A stretch of 64,000 nucleotides of DNA from Pseudobacillus wudalianchiensis (GTDB taxonomy: Bacteria; Bacillota; Bacilli; Bacillales; Domibacillaceae). Below, piece by piece: positions 33,855 to 42,605 of the stretch. The stretch spans positions 1-64,000 of the forward strand of contig NZ_MAYT01000003.1 of assembly GCF_001685015.1 (NCBI RefSeq), written 5' to 3'. Both the position numbers and the translations under genes were made by a program. The notes under the pieces are model-generated. The model saw nothing but the letters and a program-made list of their open reading frames with translations. It ran no database searches and was not told the DNA's origin. Position 1 is the first letter of the stretch. Each line of letters begins with the position of its first letter.

Positions 33855-34871
33855 TTAACCTAGCAATTGCTGATAAAGCTTTTTAGCCCCTTCTGGATCT
33901 TTTGAGCCGTGTACAAGCATCCTGCCATCTTGAAAAAGAACAATTCTTTTTTCTAAAATGACAGCGGAAAGCAAAAAGCCATTTGTTGTTACTTTTGCTC
34001 CTTGCTTCTCAAGTATGGAAGCTAGCTCTGTTAAATTAAACGTTCTGTTGTTTGGCGGTCTTACCTGCACCGTGTTTCTTCCACACAAAACAGCTGTTTT
34101 TGTCCGATTGTCTTCGGTTAAATACGGATATCTTGCCTCTTCTCCGCAGGATGGACAATTTGTTTTCTTTAACGCCTCTATCTTAATAGAGGAATAAGTG
34201 TTTTTCCATACATCAAATGAAACAAGCTCTCGCCGTACATCTCCCCATCTGCCTGCCAGGATTTTCAATGCTTCCGCCCCTTGAAAGGCGGTCGTCATCT
34301 GCACGGCGGGGGCAATAATTCCCGCTGTGTCACAAGTCATTCCCTCGGCTGGGAGCACATCCAGCAAGCAAGTGAAACACGGTGTTTCTCCAGGGATAAT
34401 GACGCAGCTAATTCCCTGGCTGCCGACGCATGCCCCATAGATCCATGGAACGTTATATTTTTGAGACAAGTCATTGATTAAAAATCGTGTTTCAAAATTA
34501 TCCGTTCCATCCAGCAGCAGATCTGGACGTTGATCCTCCATTAGAGTTGACAGCTCCTCTGGTCCTCCATCTGCAGTGATAGCGGATATCTCTACGCCAG
34601 AATTAATCTCTTGAATTCTTGTTCTAGCTGCTTCTGCTTTTGGCAGACGCTCTTTGGCATCTTGCTCCTTATAAAGCTGCTGTCGCTGCAAGTTTGTCCA
34701 ATCAACGTAATCACGATCAATCAAGGTAAGCTTTCCGATTCCCGCCCTAACGAGCATTTCTGCCAAGGATGAACCGAGCGCCCCTGCCCCTACAATCAAT
34801 ACGTGTTTATCCGTATAAGGATGGGCTTCCTTTAAAAACAATTCTTGTCTGGAATAACGGCTTTCCATCAT
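33855..34871 (-). CDS. thiF: ThiS adenylyltransferase ThiF
   Basis: 338 aa. An E1-like enzyme that activates the C-terminal Gly of ThiS with ATP. The nucleotide motif VGAGALGSSLAEML (around residues 27-40), IDRDYVDWTNLQRQ and the structural zinc cysteines (CFTCLL, CPSCG) are visible. The last 90 residues extend past the core MoeB/ThiF fold, as in other Bacillus ThiF proteins. ThiS and ThiF are encoded with a 12-bp gap. AAGGAGGAAGG precedes two ATG codons; either could start. It is the last gene of the riboswitch-controlled operon. Confidence 0.9.
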   Translation of the reverse strand: MMESRYSRQELFLKEAHPYTDKHVLIVGAGALGSSLAEMLVRAGIGKLTLIDRDYVDWTNLQRQQLYKEQDAKERLPKAEAARTRIQEINSGVEISAITADGGPEELSTLMEDQRPDLLLDGTDNFETRFLINDLSQKYNVPWIYGACVGSQGISCVIIPGETPCFTCLLDVLPAEGMTCDTAGIIAPAVQMTTAFQGAEALKILAGRWGDVRRELVSFDVWKNTYSSIKIEALKKTNCPSCGEEARYPYLTEDNRTKTAVLCGRNTVQVRPPNNRTFNLTELASILEKQGAKVTTNGFLLSAVILEKRIVLFQDGRMLVHGSKDPEGAKKLYQQLLG

Positions 34872-34883
34872 CCTTCCTCCTTC

Positions 34884-35087
34884 TTAACCCCCGCCAACGA
34901 ATTGAACAATTTCAATACGGTCGCCCTCTTTTACAGTCGTCGAACCAATCTTCTCTTTTGGAACAATCTGTCCATTTGCTTCAATGATCACCGATTTGCC
35001 CTGCAGTGAATAAGCAGCGAGCAACTGTTCAAGCGTTGGTTCTTGCAAAGCCATTTGTTCCTCTTTGCCGTTAATGATGATATTCAT
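34884..35087 (-). CDS. thiS: Sulfur carrier protein ThiS
   Basis: 67 aa, ubiquitin-like fold. It begins MNIIINGKEEQMALQEPTLEQLLAAY and ends VGGG. The C-terminal glycines are adenylated by ThiF and converted to a thiocarboxylate that gives sulfur to ThiG for the thiazole ring. It overlaps the end of tenI by 17 bp. Its position between tenI and thiF is normal for this pathway. Confidence 0.93.
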   Translation of the reverse strand: MNIIINGKEEQMALQEPTLEQLLAAYSLQGKSVIIEANGQIVPKEKIGSTTVKEGDRIEIVQFVGGG

Positions 35088-35703
35088 ATACCTCTTTTTC
35101 CTCCTTGTTTATTTCATTGTGATAGCAAGCAGCTGCTTTCCCTGGCTCTTTGCTAGCAAAAATCCCTGACATCACAGCGATGCCTTTCGCTCCCGTCATT
35201 TTTATTTCTCGGATATGCTGCGGCCTAATTCCACCAATTGCCACAACAGGGACAGATGAAGCGCGGACTGTTTTTTTCAACAGGTCTAGTCCTCTAGGTT
35301 TTCTACCCTGCTTAGAAGCTGTTTCATAGATATGGCCAAATAGCAGCCAATCTACCTGTCCTGCTGCCTTCTTTACAGCAGCTGCGGGCTCGTGGATCGA
35401 ACAGCCCATTTTCAGCTGTTGACTAAACGTTTTTACAATTTGCGGCGGCAAACTGTTCTCTGTTAATTGCACACCGCCGGCTCCAGTGGCAAGTGCCACG
35501 TCTACACGGTCATTGATGATAATTTTTTCTTTAGGAACGCCGTTAACGATAAAAGTTTCAACCCAATGGAATAACTCCTTGGCACTGCGCTGTTTTTCTC
35601 TTATGTGAATGAAGTCAACGAAAGAATGAATCTCGGCGGCGATATTAGACGCCTGCACCAGTTCGAGCTTTCCGGTCGTAATCACATGAAGCTGAAAAGG
35701 CAT
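35071..35703 (-). CDS. tenI: Thiazole tautomerase TenI
   Basis: 210 aa from ATG 35703 with GAGGAGGAG upstream. A TIM-barrel protein of the ThiE/TenI family. It reads as TenI rather than ThiE: DFIHIREKQRSAKE at strand 2, LFGHIYETASKQGRKPRG with the catalytic His of TenI, and no ThiE phosphate/pyrimidine motif of the VGxDDxPV type. TenI speeds aromatisation of the thiazole product released by ThiG. The gene overlaps the end of thiH by 59 bp, an unusually long overlap. Confidence 0.82.
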   Translation of the reverse strand: MPFQLHVITTGKLELVQASNIAAEIHSFVDFIHIREKQRSAKELFHWVETFIVNGVPKEKIIINDRVDVALATGAGGVQLTENSLPPQIVKTFSQQLKMGCSIHEPAAAVKKAAGQVDWLLFGHIYETASKQGRKPRGLDLLKKTVRASSVPVVAIGGIRPQHIREIKMTGAKGIAVMSGIFASKEPGKAAACYHNEINKEEKEVYEYHH

Positions 35704-36823
35704 CTTTCTCCTCCTCACCTGCTAAAATATCCCAGTCTTTAGAAACCGGCTGATAACCGAGCTGTTTAAGCCGGTGCTTTACTTCTTCTACCGAACGGGT
35801 ATCGGAAATTTCAAATTGGCTGTTATCTTCTTTTTTATTCGCATAGCCACCAACAACTGTAGAAGAAGCGGCGGACATTTTTGTTACGCCAAGCTTAATA
35901 AGGTGATCTCTAAGTTCTGCTTCTTCACGAGTGGAGAGCGTAATGCCTGCACGCGGCATAAATAAGCGGAAAGCAAGCATGGCCTGAACAAGATCTTTAT
36001 CCTCTACGTTCACTCGCGGCTCGAAGCCACCGAGGTTCGGACGGATACGCGGAAAGGAAACAGCAATGTCTGTTTCGATGTATTTTTTCTGTAAATAGCG
36101 GGCATGCAAAGCCGTAAAGAACACTTCTTTTCGCCAATTGTCCATCCCGAGCAGCGCCCCGATATTAATTGACCGCATGCCGGCCTGACAGCCTCGCTCC
36201 GGTGCATCAAGGCGGTAGCGATAATTCCGTTTCGGCCCTTTTATATGAATGTCTTTATACACTTCTTCATTGTAGACTTCTTGATAAACAGTCAGCCCAT
36301 CAACACCGGCCTGGAAAAGCTGGTGATATTCCTCCGCATCAAGCGGCTGCACTTCAATCGCGATCGAAGCAGCATGCTTCCTTAAAATACGGGCACTCTC
36401 TGCCAAATATGAAACGGACGAGTGAACACGAGATTCACCTGTCAGCAAAATAACGTGCTGGATGCCCATATCTTTTAACGCTTTAGCCTCCTGATCAATT
36501 TCCAAAGCGGTTAATTTCCGTCTTGGAAAATCGTTATCAAAACTAAAGCTGCAATAAGCACATTTATTTACACAGTAGTCTGTTAAGTATAACGGTGCAT
36601 ACAAAGAAATCGTTTTCCCAAAATTCTGAACAGTTAACCAATGAGCCTTCTGCGCCATTTCTTCTAAGCGCTCAGCAGCAGCCGGTGAAAGAAGGGCTAA
36701 TAAGTCGTGTTCGTCTAGTTCCGTTTTATTTAAAGCCCTGTCTACATCCTTTACGGTCATGCTTTCTAACATCGTTTCATATGGTTTATGTTTGATTGAA
36801 TCGTACACCTCATAGAAACTCAT
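35645..36823 (-). CDS. thiH: 2-iminoacetate synthase ThiH (radical SAM)
   Basis: 392 aa from ATG 36823 with AGGAGG 6 nt upstream. Radical SAM cluster motif CxxxCxxC at Cys84, Cys88 and Cys91 (YCVNKCAYC), followed by a TIM-barrel core and the C-terminal BATS-type domain. It cleaves tyrosine to dehydroglycine (2-iminoacetate) for thiazole synthesis, releasing p-cresol. In B. subtilis this step is done by the oxygen-dependent ThiO instead, so the operon here has the anaerobic-style enzyme. It lies 57 bp after thiG and overlaps tenI. Confidence 0.92.
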   Translation of the reverse strand: MSFYEVYDSIKHKPYETMLESMTVKDVDRALNKTELDEHDLLALLSPAAAERLEEMAQKAHWLTVQNFGKTISLYAPLYLTDYCVNKCAYCSFSFDNDFPRRKLTALEIDQEAKALKDMGIQHVILLTGESRVHSSVSYLAESARILRKHAASIAIEVQPLDAEEYHQLFQAGVDGLTVYQEVYNEEVYKDIHIKGPKRNYRYRLDAPERGCQAGMRSINIGALLGMDNWRKEVFFTALHARYLQKKYIETDIAVSFPRIRPNLGGFEPRVNVEDKDLVQAMLAFRLFMPRAGITLSTREEAELRDHLIKLGVTKMSAASSTVVGGYANKKEDNSQFEISDTRSVEEVKHRLKQLGYQPVSKDWDILAGEEEKDAFSASCDYDRKARTGAGV

Positions 36824-36880
36824 CAAATTCCTCCTTACTATCATTTACTATCAAAGAACAGCGTTCACCTTAAGCAAAGG

Positions 36881-37645
36881 CTAACGTAAAAATCCAGTTA
36901 GCGGCGATGAAGCAGCGGCTCTTTGTGAGACTGGTCCTAGTCCGGCTAAATATGCTTTTCGTCCAGCCATAACGGCCAAGTTAAACGCTTCTGCCATGCT
37001 TACCGGGTCGTCCGCTGTCGCAATGGCCGTGTTAACAAGAACAGCGTCCGCTCCCATTTCCATTGCTTCAGCCGCTTCAGACGGCCTGCCAATTCCGGCG
37101 TCCACAATAATAGGCAGCGTTTTTTCTTCTATTAAAATGCGAATCATTTCTTTCATACGAATGCCTCTATTTGATCCAATAGGTGAACCGAGCGGCATAA
37201 TAGCGGCCGCGCCGGCATCCGCTAATTTTTTGGCTGCCATTAAATCAGGATTCATATAAGGGAGAACAACAAAGCCCTCGTTAGAAAGGATATCAGTCGC
37301 CCGAATCGTTTCCTCATTGTCTGGCAGTAAATACTTCTGATCAGAAATCACTTCGATTTTAATCCAATTGCCCATTCCAGCCGCTCTCGCCAGTCTAGCG
37401 ATCCTGACCGCCTCCTCCGCATTTCTTGCACCTGATGTATTAGGCATAATAATCATGTTGGACGGAATATCCTCCAAAATGTTTTCATGCCCCGCTTCGA
37501 GGTCCACCCTTCTGACAGCTACCGTGACTACTTCTGAACCGGACTGGGCAAAGGCTTGCCTCATGACCGAGTGATCCGCAAACTTTCCTGTACCCGTAAA
37601 GAGCCGGTTCGTTAACTTCGTTTGACCAATGATTAATTCATCCAT
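36881..37645 (-). CDS. thiG: Thiazole synthase ThiG
   Basis: 254 aa TIM-barrel enzyme that joins 1-deoxy-D-xylulose 5-phosphate, the ThiS thiocarboxylate and 2-iminoacetate. The Schiff-base Lys lies in [10 protein letters not shown], and phosphate-binding GSPIGSNRG and [18 protein letters not shown] are present. First gene of the thi operon: the riboswitch ends about 90 nt upstream of its ATG and a terminator hairpin lies between them. Confidence 0.93.
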   Translation of the reverse strand: MDELIIGQTKLTNRLFTGTGKFADHSVMRQAFAQSGSEVVTVAVRRVDLEAGHENILEDIPSNMIIMPNTSGARNAEEAVRIARLARAAGMGNWIKIEVISDQKYLLPDNEETIRATDILSNEGFVVLPYMNPDLMAAKKLADAGAAAIMPLGSPIGSNRGIRMKEMIRILIEEKTLPIIVDAGIGRPSEAAEAMEMGADAVLVNTAIATADDPVSMAEAFNLAVMAGRKAYLAGLGPVSQRAAASSPLTGFLR

Positions 37646-37671
37646 AGTGATTCCTCCTTTTTACAATGAAA

Positions 37672-37698
37672 AAAAGCCTGCCACAACGGCAGGCTTTT
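37672..37698 (-). terminator. Leader terminator of the TPP-controlled thi operon
   Basis: AAAAGCCTGCC pairs with GGCAGGCTTTT over a 5-nt loop, with seven T on the minus strand. It sits between the riboswitch aptamer and thiG, so ligand binding probably favours this hairpin. Confidence 0.85.
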
Positions 37699-37735
37699 CT
37701 TTATGTACAACAAACAAAGATACATACATAAAATA

Positions 37736-37818
37736 CAGCTTCCCTCCGTTGGTACTAACCAAATCAGGTTCAAGGGTTAGATGCTTGCATCCTCTCAGCC
37801 ATAAAGGCACCCCTAGCT
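37736..37818 (-). ncRNA. TPP riboswitch (THI element)
   Basis: On the minus strand the conserved blocks appear in order: AGGGGTGCC, GGCTGAGAGGA, ACCCTTGAACCTGAT, GGTTAGTACCAACG and GGAGGGAAG. This is the complete TPP aptamer, followed by a terminator and then thiG. Binding of thiamine pyrophosphate should end transcription of the thiazole operon. Confidence 0.95.
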
Positions 37819-37827
37819 AACTTTTAT

Positions 37828-38244
37828 TTAATTTTCTCTATTATACTCTGAATCTTCTAAATTGTTAAGCACTTTTTTCGATTTTAATAAATCTCTAATC
37901 TCTGTAAGCAATTCTTCTTCCTTAGAAAGCACAGGTTCCTTCTCTTCTTCTTTTTTCTCATGATACAACTTGTTGAACAAACGAACAAAGAGAAACAAAG
38001 CAAAAGAAATAATGAGAAAGTGAACAATAGACTGTATAAAAAGCCCGTACTTTACTTCCGCTTTTCCAAACTGGAACACCAATTTAGAAAAATTAATGCC
38101 TCCTATCAATAAGCCGATGACGGGCATAATCATATCTTGTACAAGAGAAGAAACAATTTTGCCAAACGCCGAGCCAATAATGACACCGACAGCTAGATCA
38201 ATCACATTGCCGCGCATGGCAAATTTTTTAAATTCCTGAAACAA
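37828..38244 (-). CDS. mscL: Large-conductance mechanosensitive channel MscL
   Basis: 138 aa. TM1 is [31 protein letters not shown] with the pore-lining Gly/Ala pattern; TM2 is around residues 70-90. The N-terminal [20 protein letters not shown] is the family signature. It is a homopentameric emergency valve that opens under hypo-osmotic stress. The C-terminal charged helix ([14 protein letters not shown]) is conserved. The riboswitch region begins 10 bp past its stop codon, so the promoter of the thi operon overlaps this gene's 3' end. Confidence 0.95.
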   Translation of the reverse strand: MFQEFKKFAMRGNVIDLAVGVIIGSAFGKIVSSLVQDMIMPVIGLLIGGINFSKLVFQFGKAEVKYGLFIQSIVHFLIISFALFLFVRLFNKLYHEKKEEEKEPVLSKEEELLTEIRDLLKSKKVLNNLEDSEYNREN

Positions 38245-38293
38245 ATGAATAAGGCTCCTTTCAGCTGCTTTTATTCGTGATGGTTACTAAACG

Positions 38294-39721
38294 TTATTTT
38301 GATTCTGTCTTCGCTCCGACACCAATCCGCTTCATCTCTCCCCAATCCTTCTTACCAGCTAAAAACTGAAAAAATCCTTCTAACCGCCATTTAATCATTA
38401 AAGGGCGATACCAGAATGTTTCAGAAAGGGCAAAGAAAAATAGTTTCACAATATCAGACGGTTCTGGATACTTCCTTAAACTCCATTCTTCTAAGAGCAC
38501 ACCGCTCATGGATAAAATCGAGCCATATAAAAATGATAAAGTGGCCATCAGCAGGGCCGTTTCTGGATTAATAAATGAAAATAGCAAGCCGAATATAATA
38601 AGCAAATAACCCATCAGTTCAACAAACACGCCCATCAGCTCAATTAAAAAGAAATAAGCCATGGATAACATGCCGACAAGGCCGTATTTTGGGTTAAACA
38701 GCATATCCTTGTTATTCCAAATGACTTCACAAAGCCCTCGATGCCAACGCTGGCGCTGCCTGCGTAAATAGAGAGCCGACTCTGGAGCCTCTGTCCAGCA
38801 GACTGGGTCAGGTACGTATAGTATCTTTTTATTTATTCCTTCCTCTTTAATCATCCGGTGCAGCCGGACGACTAAATCCATATCCTCTCCTACTGTATTG
38901 GTCCGATAGCCGCCAATGTGAATAACGGACTCTTTCTCAAATACACCAAATGCCCCTGAAATAATAAGCAGCAAATTATGACGGCTTAGGCCGATACGGC
39001 CGATTAAAAAAGCTCGTAAATATTCTATGACCTGCATAATCACAAATGGCTTGTTGGATAGGCCCACTTCCATCACTTCTCCGCCTTCGATATAACAGCC
39101 ATTGGCAATTCTTACGCTTCCGCCAACAGCAATCACATCACCATTTGAATCTAAAATCGGCTTAATCACTTTTAAAAACGCATTTCTTTCTAAAACGGAA
39201 TCTCCATCCAGTGAACAGACATATGGATAATGAGATAAGTTTATCCCTGCATTTAAAGCATCTGCTTTCCCTCCATTTTTCTTGTCAATCATGTATAGAT
39301 TTTTATAAAGTGTTGAACGGTAAATTCCTTTTACTTCAGCTGTTGGAACTCTCGTACGCAATACTTTATTTGTCTTTACCATCTGAAATGATTCGATCAT
39401 CGTTTCAGCAGTTCTATCCTTTGAGCCATCGTTAATGACGATCACCTCGTATTCCGGATAATAAATGCTAAGGAGAGAGCGCACACTATTATAAATACCC
39501 GCTTCCTCGTTATAAGCAGGCACAAGAATAGAAACGGGCTTTGTATCAAAGGAATCAAGCAGATCTTCCTCTGCTTCGCTGGAGTTAAAGCCATATTCAC
39601 TGCGCAATTGCCTTGCTGAGATAAACAGAATAATAAAGTAAAATAAAAGCACAAAAGCTGTATAGGAAATAAACAACCAGGACAAAACAGTACCAAGCAT
39701 GCTAATGAATTGGTTCATCAC
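38294..39721 (-). CDS. Processive GT2 glycosyltransferase, membrane-bound
   Basis: 475 aa. One N-terminal TM (about residues 8-35) is followed by a GT2 domain with the processive set of motifs: INDGSKDRT, SLDGDSV (DxD), TVGEDMDLV (ED) and QRQRWHRG (QxxRW). Three or more TM helices follow near residues 350-430. The layout is that of IcaA/PgaC and hyaluronan/cellulose synthase relatives that polymerise and export a polysaccharide, but no deacetylase or BcsB-like partner is adjacent. It overlaps the HEAT-repeat gene by 4 bp, so the two are translationally coupled. Confidence 0.85.
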   Translation of the reverse strand: MMNQFISMLGTVLSWLFISYTAFVLLFYFIILFISARQLRSEYGFNSSEAEEDLLDSFDTKPVSILVPAYNEEAGIYNSVRSLLSIYYPEYEVIVINDGSKDRTAETMIESFQMVKTNKVLRTRVPTAEVKGIYRSTLYKNLYMIDKKNGGKADALNAGINLSHYPYVCSLDGDSVLERNAFLKVIKPILDSNGDVIAVGGSVRIANGCYIEGGEVMEVGLSNKPFVIMQVIEYLRAFLIGRIGLSRHNLLLIISGAFGVFEKESVIHIGGYRTNTVGEDMDLVVRLHRMIKEEGINKKILYVPDPVCWTEAPESALYLRRQRQRWHRGLCEVIWNNKDMLFNPKYGLVGMLSMAYFFLIELMGVFVELMGYLLIIFGLLFSFINPETALLMATLSFLYGSILSMSGVLLEEWSLRKYPEPSDIVKLFFFALSETFWYRPLMIKWRLEGFFQFLAGKKDWGEMKRIGVGAKTESK

Positions 39722-40776
39722 GCTGTCACTCCTTCACTCTCGAGCCACTGGGCAGCCATGTCCTTTGCATAGCGGTCGCGATGAGTTTCTACTATGTGCT
39801 GCAAAATGAGCGTACCGTCTGCGTATTTTTGAATTGCTTCCCCGGCAGCATTGCGTACAAACCAGTTCTCATCGGCAATTAATTTTGTCAGCTGGGGCAA
39901 AAAACGATCCTTTTTTGCTGCTCCCGCCAACTTAGCAAACAACATCCGTTCTTGCCAATGTACAGAGCTGCTAAATGGATAGATATCCGTCTCCTCTTCA
40001 GCATATCCAAATAAATAAAGCACTTTTAGAGCGGCAATTCTAAGCTCTAAATGCGGCTGTTTTAATTGGGCTTTAATAAACGGTATATTGCTGTAATCCT
40101 GTTTTTCTGCCATCCACTCAATGATAGCTTGTTTAAATACATTGTTTAACTTTTCATAGTTCTCTATGAAAAACAATTGATATGTATTATTAAATCTTCT
40201 CAAGACATCCTTATATAAGCCTTTAGAATACGGCGGGGCTAAATCAACAAGATCCCTAGCCAAAGCTTGGGATTGTAAAGAAGCAAGAACCCTAATAGCC
40301 TCTTTCTGCTCTGCTTCTGTTTGAAATGAATTCTCAGCCAGGGCAAGCCACAAGTGAGGTGAAAAAGAGGTCATATGAAAGCCTTCTATCCGGTAAAGGA
40401 CATTCATTCGTGTACTCCACCGTCTTTTTGTCAGCCGTCGTTTATATTCAGCCGTTAAGCGCTCTTCAGCGAGTGAAGAAATAGTCGCTCCTATTTCTTC
40501 CCCTTTTAACATCATCGCGGCTTCTTCCAATAGCTCCTCAAGCGCTTGTATGCTAAACGGCGTGTCGTTGATCCACCTGTTATATAACGCTTCCTCATTC
40601 CCTAGTAAATAAGCAAATAAATCGGGGCGTAAATAAGCTTTTATTTTTTCTACCTTAGCTGCTTTTCTATTAATGATTACTTTTTGAATGAGTAAAAAAG
40701 CAAGCAAGGAGAATAAAATAATGACAAGAACTAAATTAATATATAACAAAACAACGAAGGCATTGCTCAATATCAT
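39718..40776 (-). CDS. Membrane-anchored HEAT-repeat protein
   Basis: 352 aa. An N-terminal TM (about residues 8-30) is followed by a helical cytoplasmic region with HEAT-like repeats; the clearest are near the C-terminus (ELRIAALKVLYLFGYAEE, EERMLFAKLAGAAKKD-like and LTKLIADENWFVRNAAGEAIQKYA). HEAT repeats usually make protein contacts. Its stop overlaps the start of the GT2 gene, so it is probably a partner or regulator of that glycosyltransferase. No enzyme motif is seen. Confidence 0.75.
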   Translation of the reverse strand: MILSNAFVVLLYINLVLVIILFSLLAFLLIQKVIINRKAAKVEKIKAYLRPDLFAYLLGNEEALYNRWINDTPFSIQALEELLEEAAMMLKGEEIGATISSLAEERLTAEYKRRLTKRRWSTRMNVLYRIEGFHMTSFSPHLWLALAENSFQTEAEQKEAIRVLASLQSQALARDLVDLAPPYSKGLYKDVLRRFNNTYQLFFIENYEKLNNVFKQAIIEWMAEKQDYSNIPFIKAQLKQPHLELRIAALKVLYLFGYAEEETDIYPFSSSVHWQERMLFAKLAGAAKKDRFLPQLTKLIADENWFVRNAAGEAIQKYADGTLILQHIVETHRDRYAKDMAAQWLESEGVTA

Positions 40777-40952
40777 TCACCTGCTTTATCATTCGCTTAA
40801 TGGCTAATTTCACCATTTATCCTTATATTCCTCTATTAAAAACCTATAAACGAATATGGTTCTTTAGATTTTATCAAATTTCTTACAATAAAAATAGGTT
40901 GTTGACTCTATAGGCGAAATAGAATTCTAACTTTTACACATGCGAAATAAAC

Positions 40953-40976
40953 ATAGCGCAGCCTAAGCTGCGCTAT
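40953..40976 (-). terminator. Hairpin after alsT
   Basis: ATAGCGCAGC pairs perfectly with GCTGCGCTAT over a CTAA loop, directly after the alsT stop codon. The T stretch on the minus strand is weak. Confidence 0.6.
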
Positions 40977-40978
40977 AC

Positions 40979-42406
40979 TTATTTTTCATTTAGCCGTTTT
41001 CGTTCCCAGCAATCTACTTCCCCGATCCCTTCTATTGAATCCGAGTAAAAAACAGGCTCTTTTCCAGCCCTTCGCTGTTGTTGATAATCTTTCAATGCCG
41101 CTGCAGCGATTCTATAGAGTCCAGCGATAGCAACTAAGTTAATGAGCGCCATAATCGCCATAAACAAGTCTGCCATATCCCAGACGAGGCTAATCTTTGC
41201 AACAGAACCAAAGTACACCATACCAATAACCGCTAGTCTATAAATGAATAAAGCACTTCGAGAGTTTTTGATAAACTCAATATTCGTCTCTCCATAATAA
41301 TAGTTTCCGATCACGGAACTGAACGCGAACAGAAAAATAGCTACAGCCAAAAAGATAGATGCCCAGTCTCCTATATGAACGGAAAGAGCCGATTGCGTTA
41401 AGTTAATCGAAGAAGCGTCCTTCCGTAAATATTCTCCCGACAGCAAAATAATGAAAGCGGTAGCCGAACAAACAACGATGGTGTCGACAAATACGCCGAG
41501 CGTCTGGATGAGTCCTTGCTTCACTGGATGGCTGACAGAAGCGGCTGCTGCCGCGTTTGGAGCTGACCCCATCCCTGCTTCATTGGAGAATAGACCGCGC
41601 TTGATTCCATTCATGATCGCGGCACCGAGCGTCCCGCCTAGCGCTTCTTCTATGCCAAACGCATTTTTAATGATTAGCATAAACATGGCTGGAATTTCTG
41701 TTATATTTATGATCAATACAAAAAAAGCTACAAGGATGTAAATAATTGCCATAACCGGTACGAGTACTTGGGTAACATGAGCAATTCGTTTAAGTCCCCC
41801 AAAAATGATGAAAGCTGTTAAAATACATAAAATAATTCCCACAACCGGCTTTGACACTTGAAAGCTTTCATTCATCGCAATCGAAATGGTGTTAGATTGA
41901 ACGGCATTAAAGACGAGACCAAAACAAAATGTAATCGTAACAGCAAATATAATTCCCATCCATCTTTTATTTAAGCCTCTTTCCATATAGTAAGCTGGCC
42001 CGCCGCGAAAGCCGTTTTCATCTTTCACTTTATAAATTTGCGCAAGTGTACTTTCCACGAAGCTAGAGGCAGCACCGATAAACGCAATGAGCCACATCCA
42101 AAAGACAGCACCAGGACCGCCTGTCGCAATCGCTGTCGCTACACCAGCCAGGTTGCCTGTTCCAATTCTTGAAGCAGCACTCACCGTAAAAGCCTGGAAT
42201 GAAGAAATCCCTTTCTTTCCTTCAGTGGAGATCGTTGATTTTTCAAAGATCACACGAAACATCTCTTTAAATAAACGAAACTGGACAAATTTCGTTTTAA
42301 AGGAGAAAAACAAGCCCAGCCCGATTAATAGAGCGATCATGACATAAGAATACAAATAATTGTTGATTGATAATATGTACTGATCGATTCTTTCCATAAA
42401 ATCCAT
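40979..42406 (-). CDS. alsT: Sodium:alanine/glycine symporter (AGCS family)
   Basis: 475 aa with about ten TM helices. The AGCS family motifs are present: SRIGTGNLAGVATAIATGGPGAVFWMW, GMGSAPNAAAAASVSHPVKQGL and GNYYYGE. It takes up neutral amino acids (alanine, glycine or glutamine) with Na+. Its place just after parEC matches B. subtilis alsT. A short hairpin follows the stop. Confidence 0.9.
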   Translation of the reverse strand: MDFMERIDQYILSINNYLYSYVMIALLIGLGLFFSFKTKFVQFRLFKEMFRVIFEKSTISTEGKKGISSFQAFTVSAASRIGTGNLAGVATAIATGGPGAVFWMWLIAFIGAASSFVESTLAQIYKVKDENGFRGGPAYYMERGLNKRWMGIIFAVTITFCFGLVFNAVQSNTISIAMNESFQVSKPVVGIILCILTAFIIFGGLKRIAHVTQVLVPVMAIIYILVAFFVLIINITEIPAMFMLIIKNAFGIEEALGGTLGAAIMNGIKRGLFSNEAGMGSAPNAAAAASVSHPVKQGLIQTLGVFVDTIVVCSATAFIILLSGEYLRKDASSINLTQSALSVHIGDWASIFLAVAIFLFAFSSVIGNYYYGETNIEFIKNSRSALFIYRLAVIGMVYFGSVAKISLVWDMADLFMAIMALINLVAIAGLYRIAAAALKDYQQQRRAGKEPVFYSDSIEGIGEVDCWERKRLNEK

Positions 42407-42532
42407 AAAATGCGTCCCTTCTTGATATTGATTTATAAAAATCAGCTTTTACAATTTACCAAAAGATTGACTTGCAATCAACTGACCTAGGTACCCTTCT
42501 TTCTTTCCCTTTCTTTTATAAAAACAAACAAA

Positions 42533-42560
42533 AAGAAGCTGGGTTTTGTATCCAGCTTCC
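42533..42560 (-). terminator. Terminator of parC
   Basis: GAAGCTGG pairs with CCAGCTTC over a short loop, with TTTTTG on the minus strand, 45 bp past the parC stop. Confidence 0.7.
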
Positions 42561-42605
42561 TTCAGCACTTTTAATCAACTTAATCCTGTCAGCCTATTTG
42601 TTCTT

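Noticed and set aside
35071-35703. Annotation of the thiazole-operon barrel protein as ThiE (thiamine phosphate synthase).
   Set aside because: It has the TenI signatures DFIHIRE and LFGHIYET and lacks the ThiE phosphate-binding layout; TenI was preferred.
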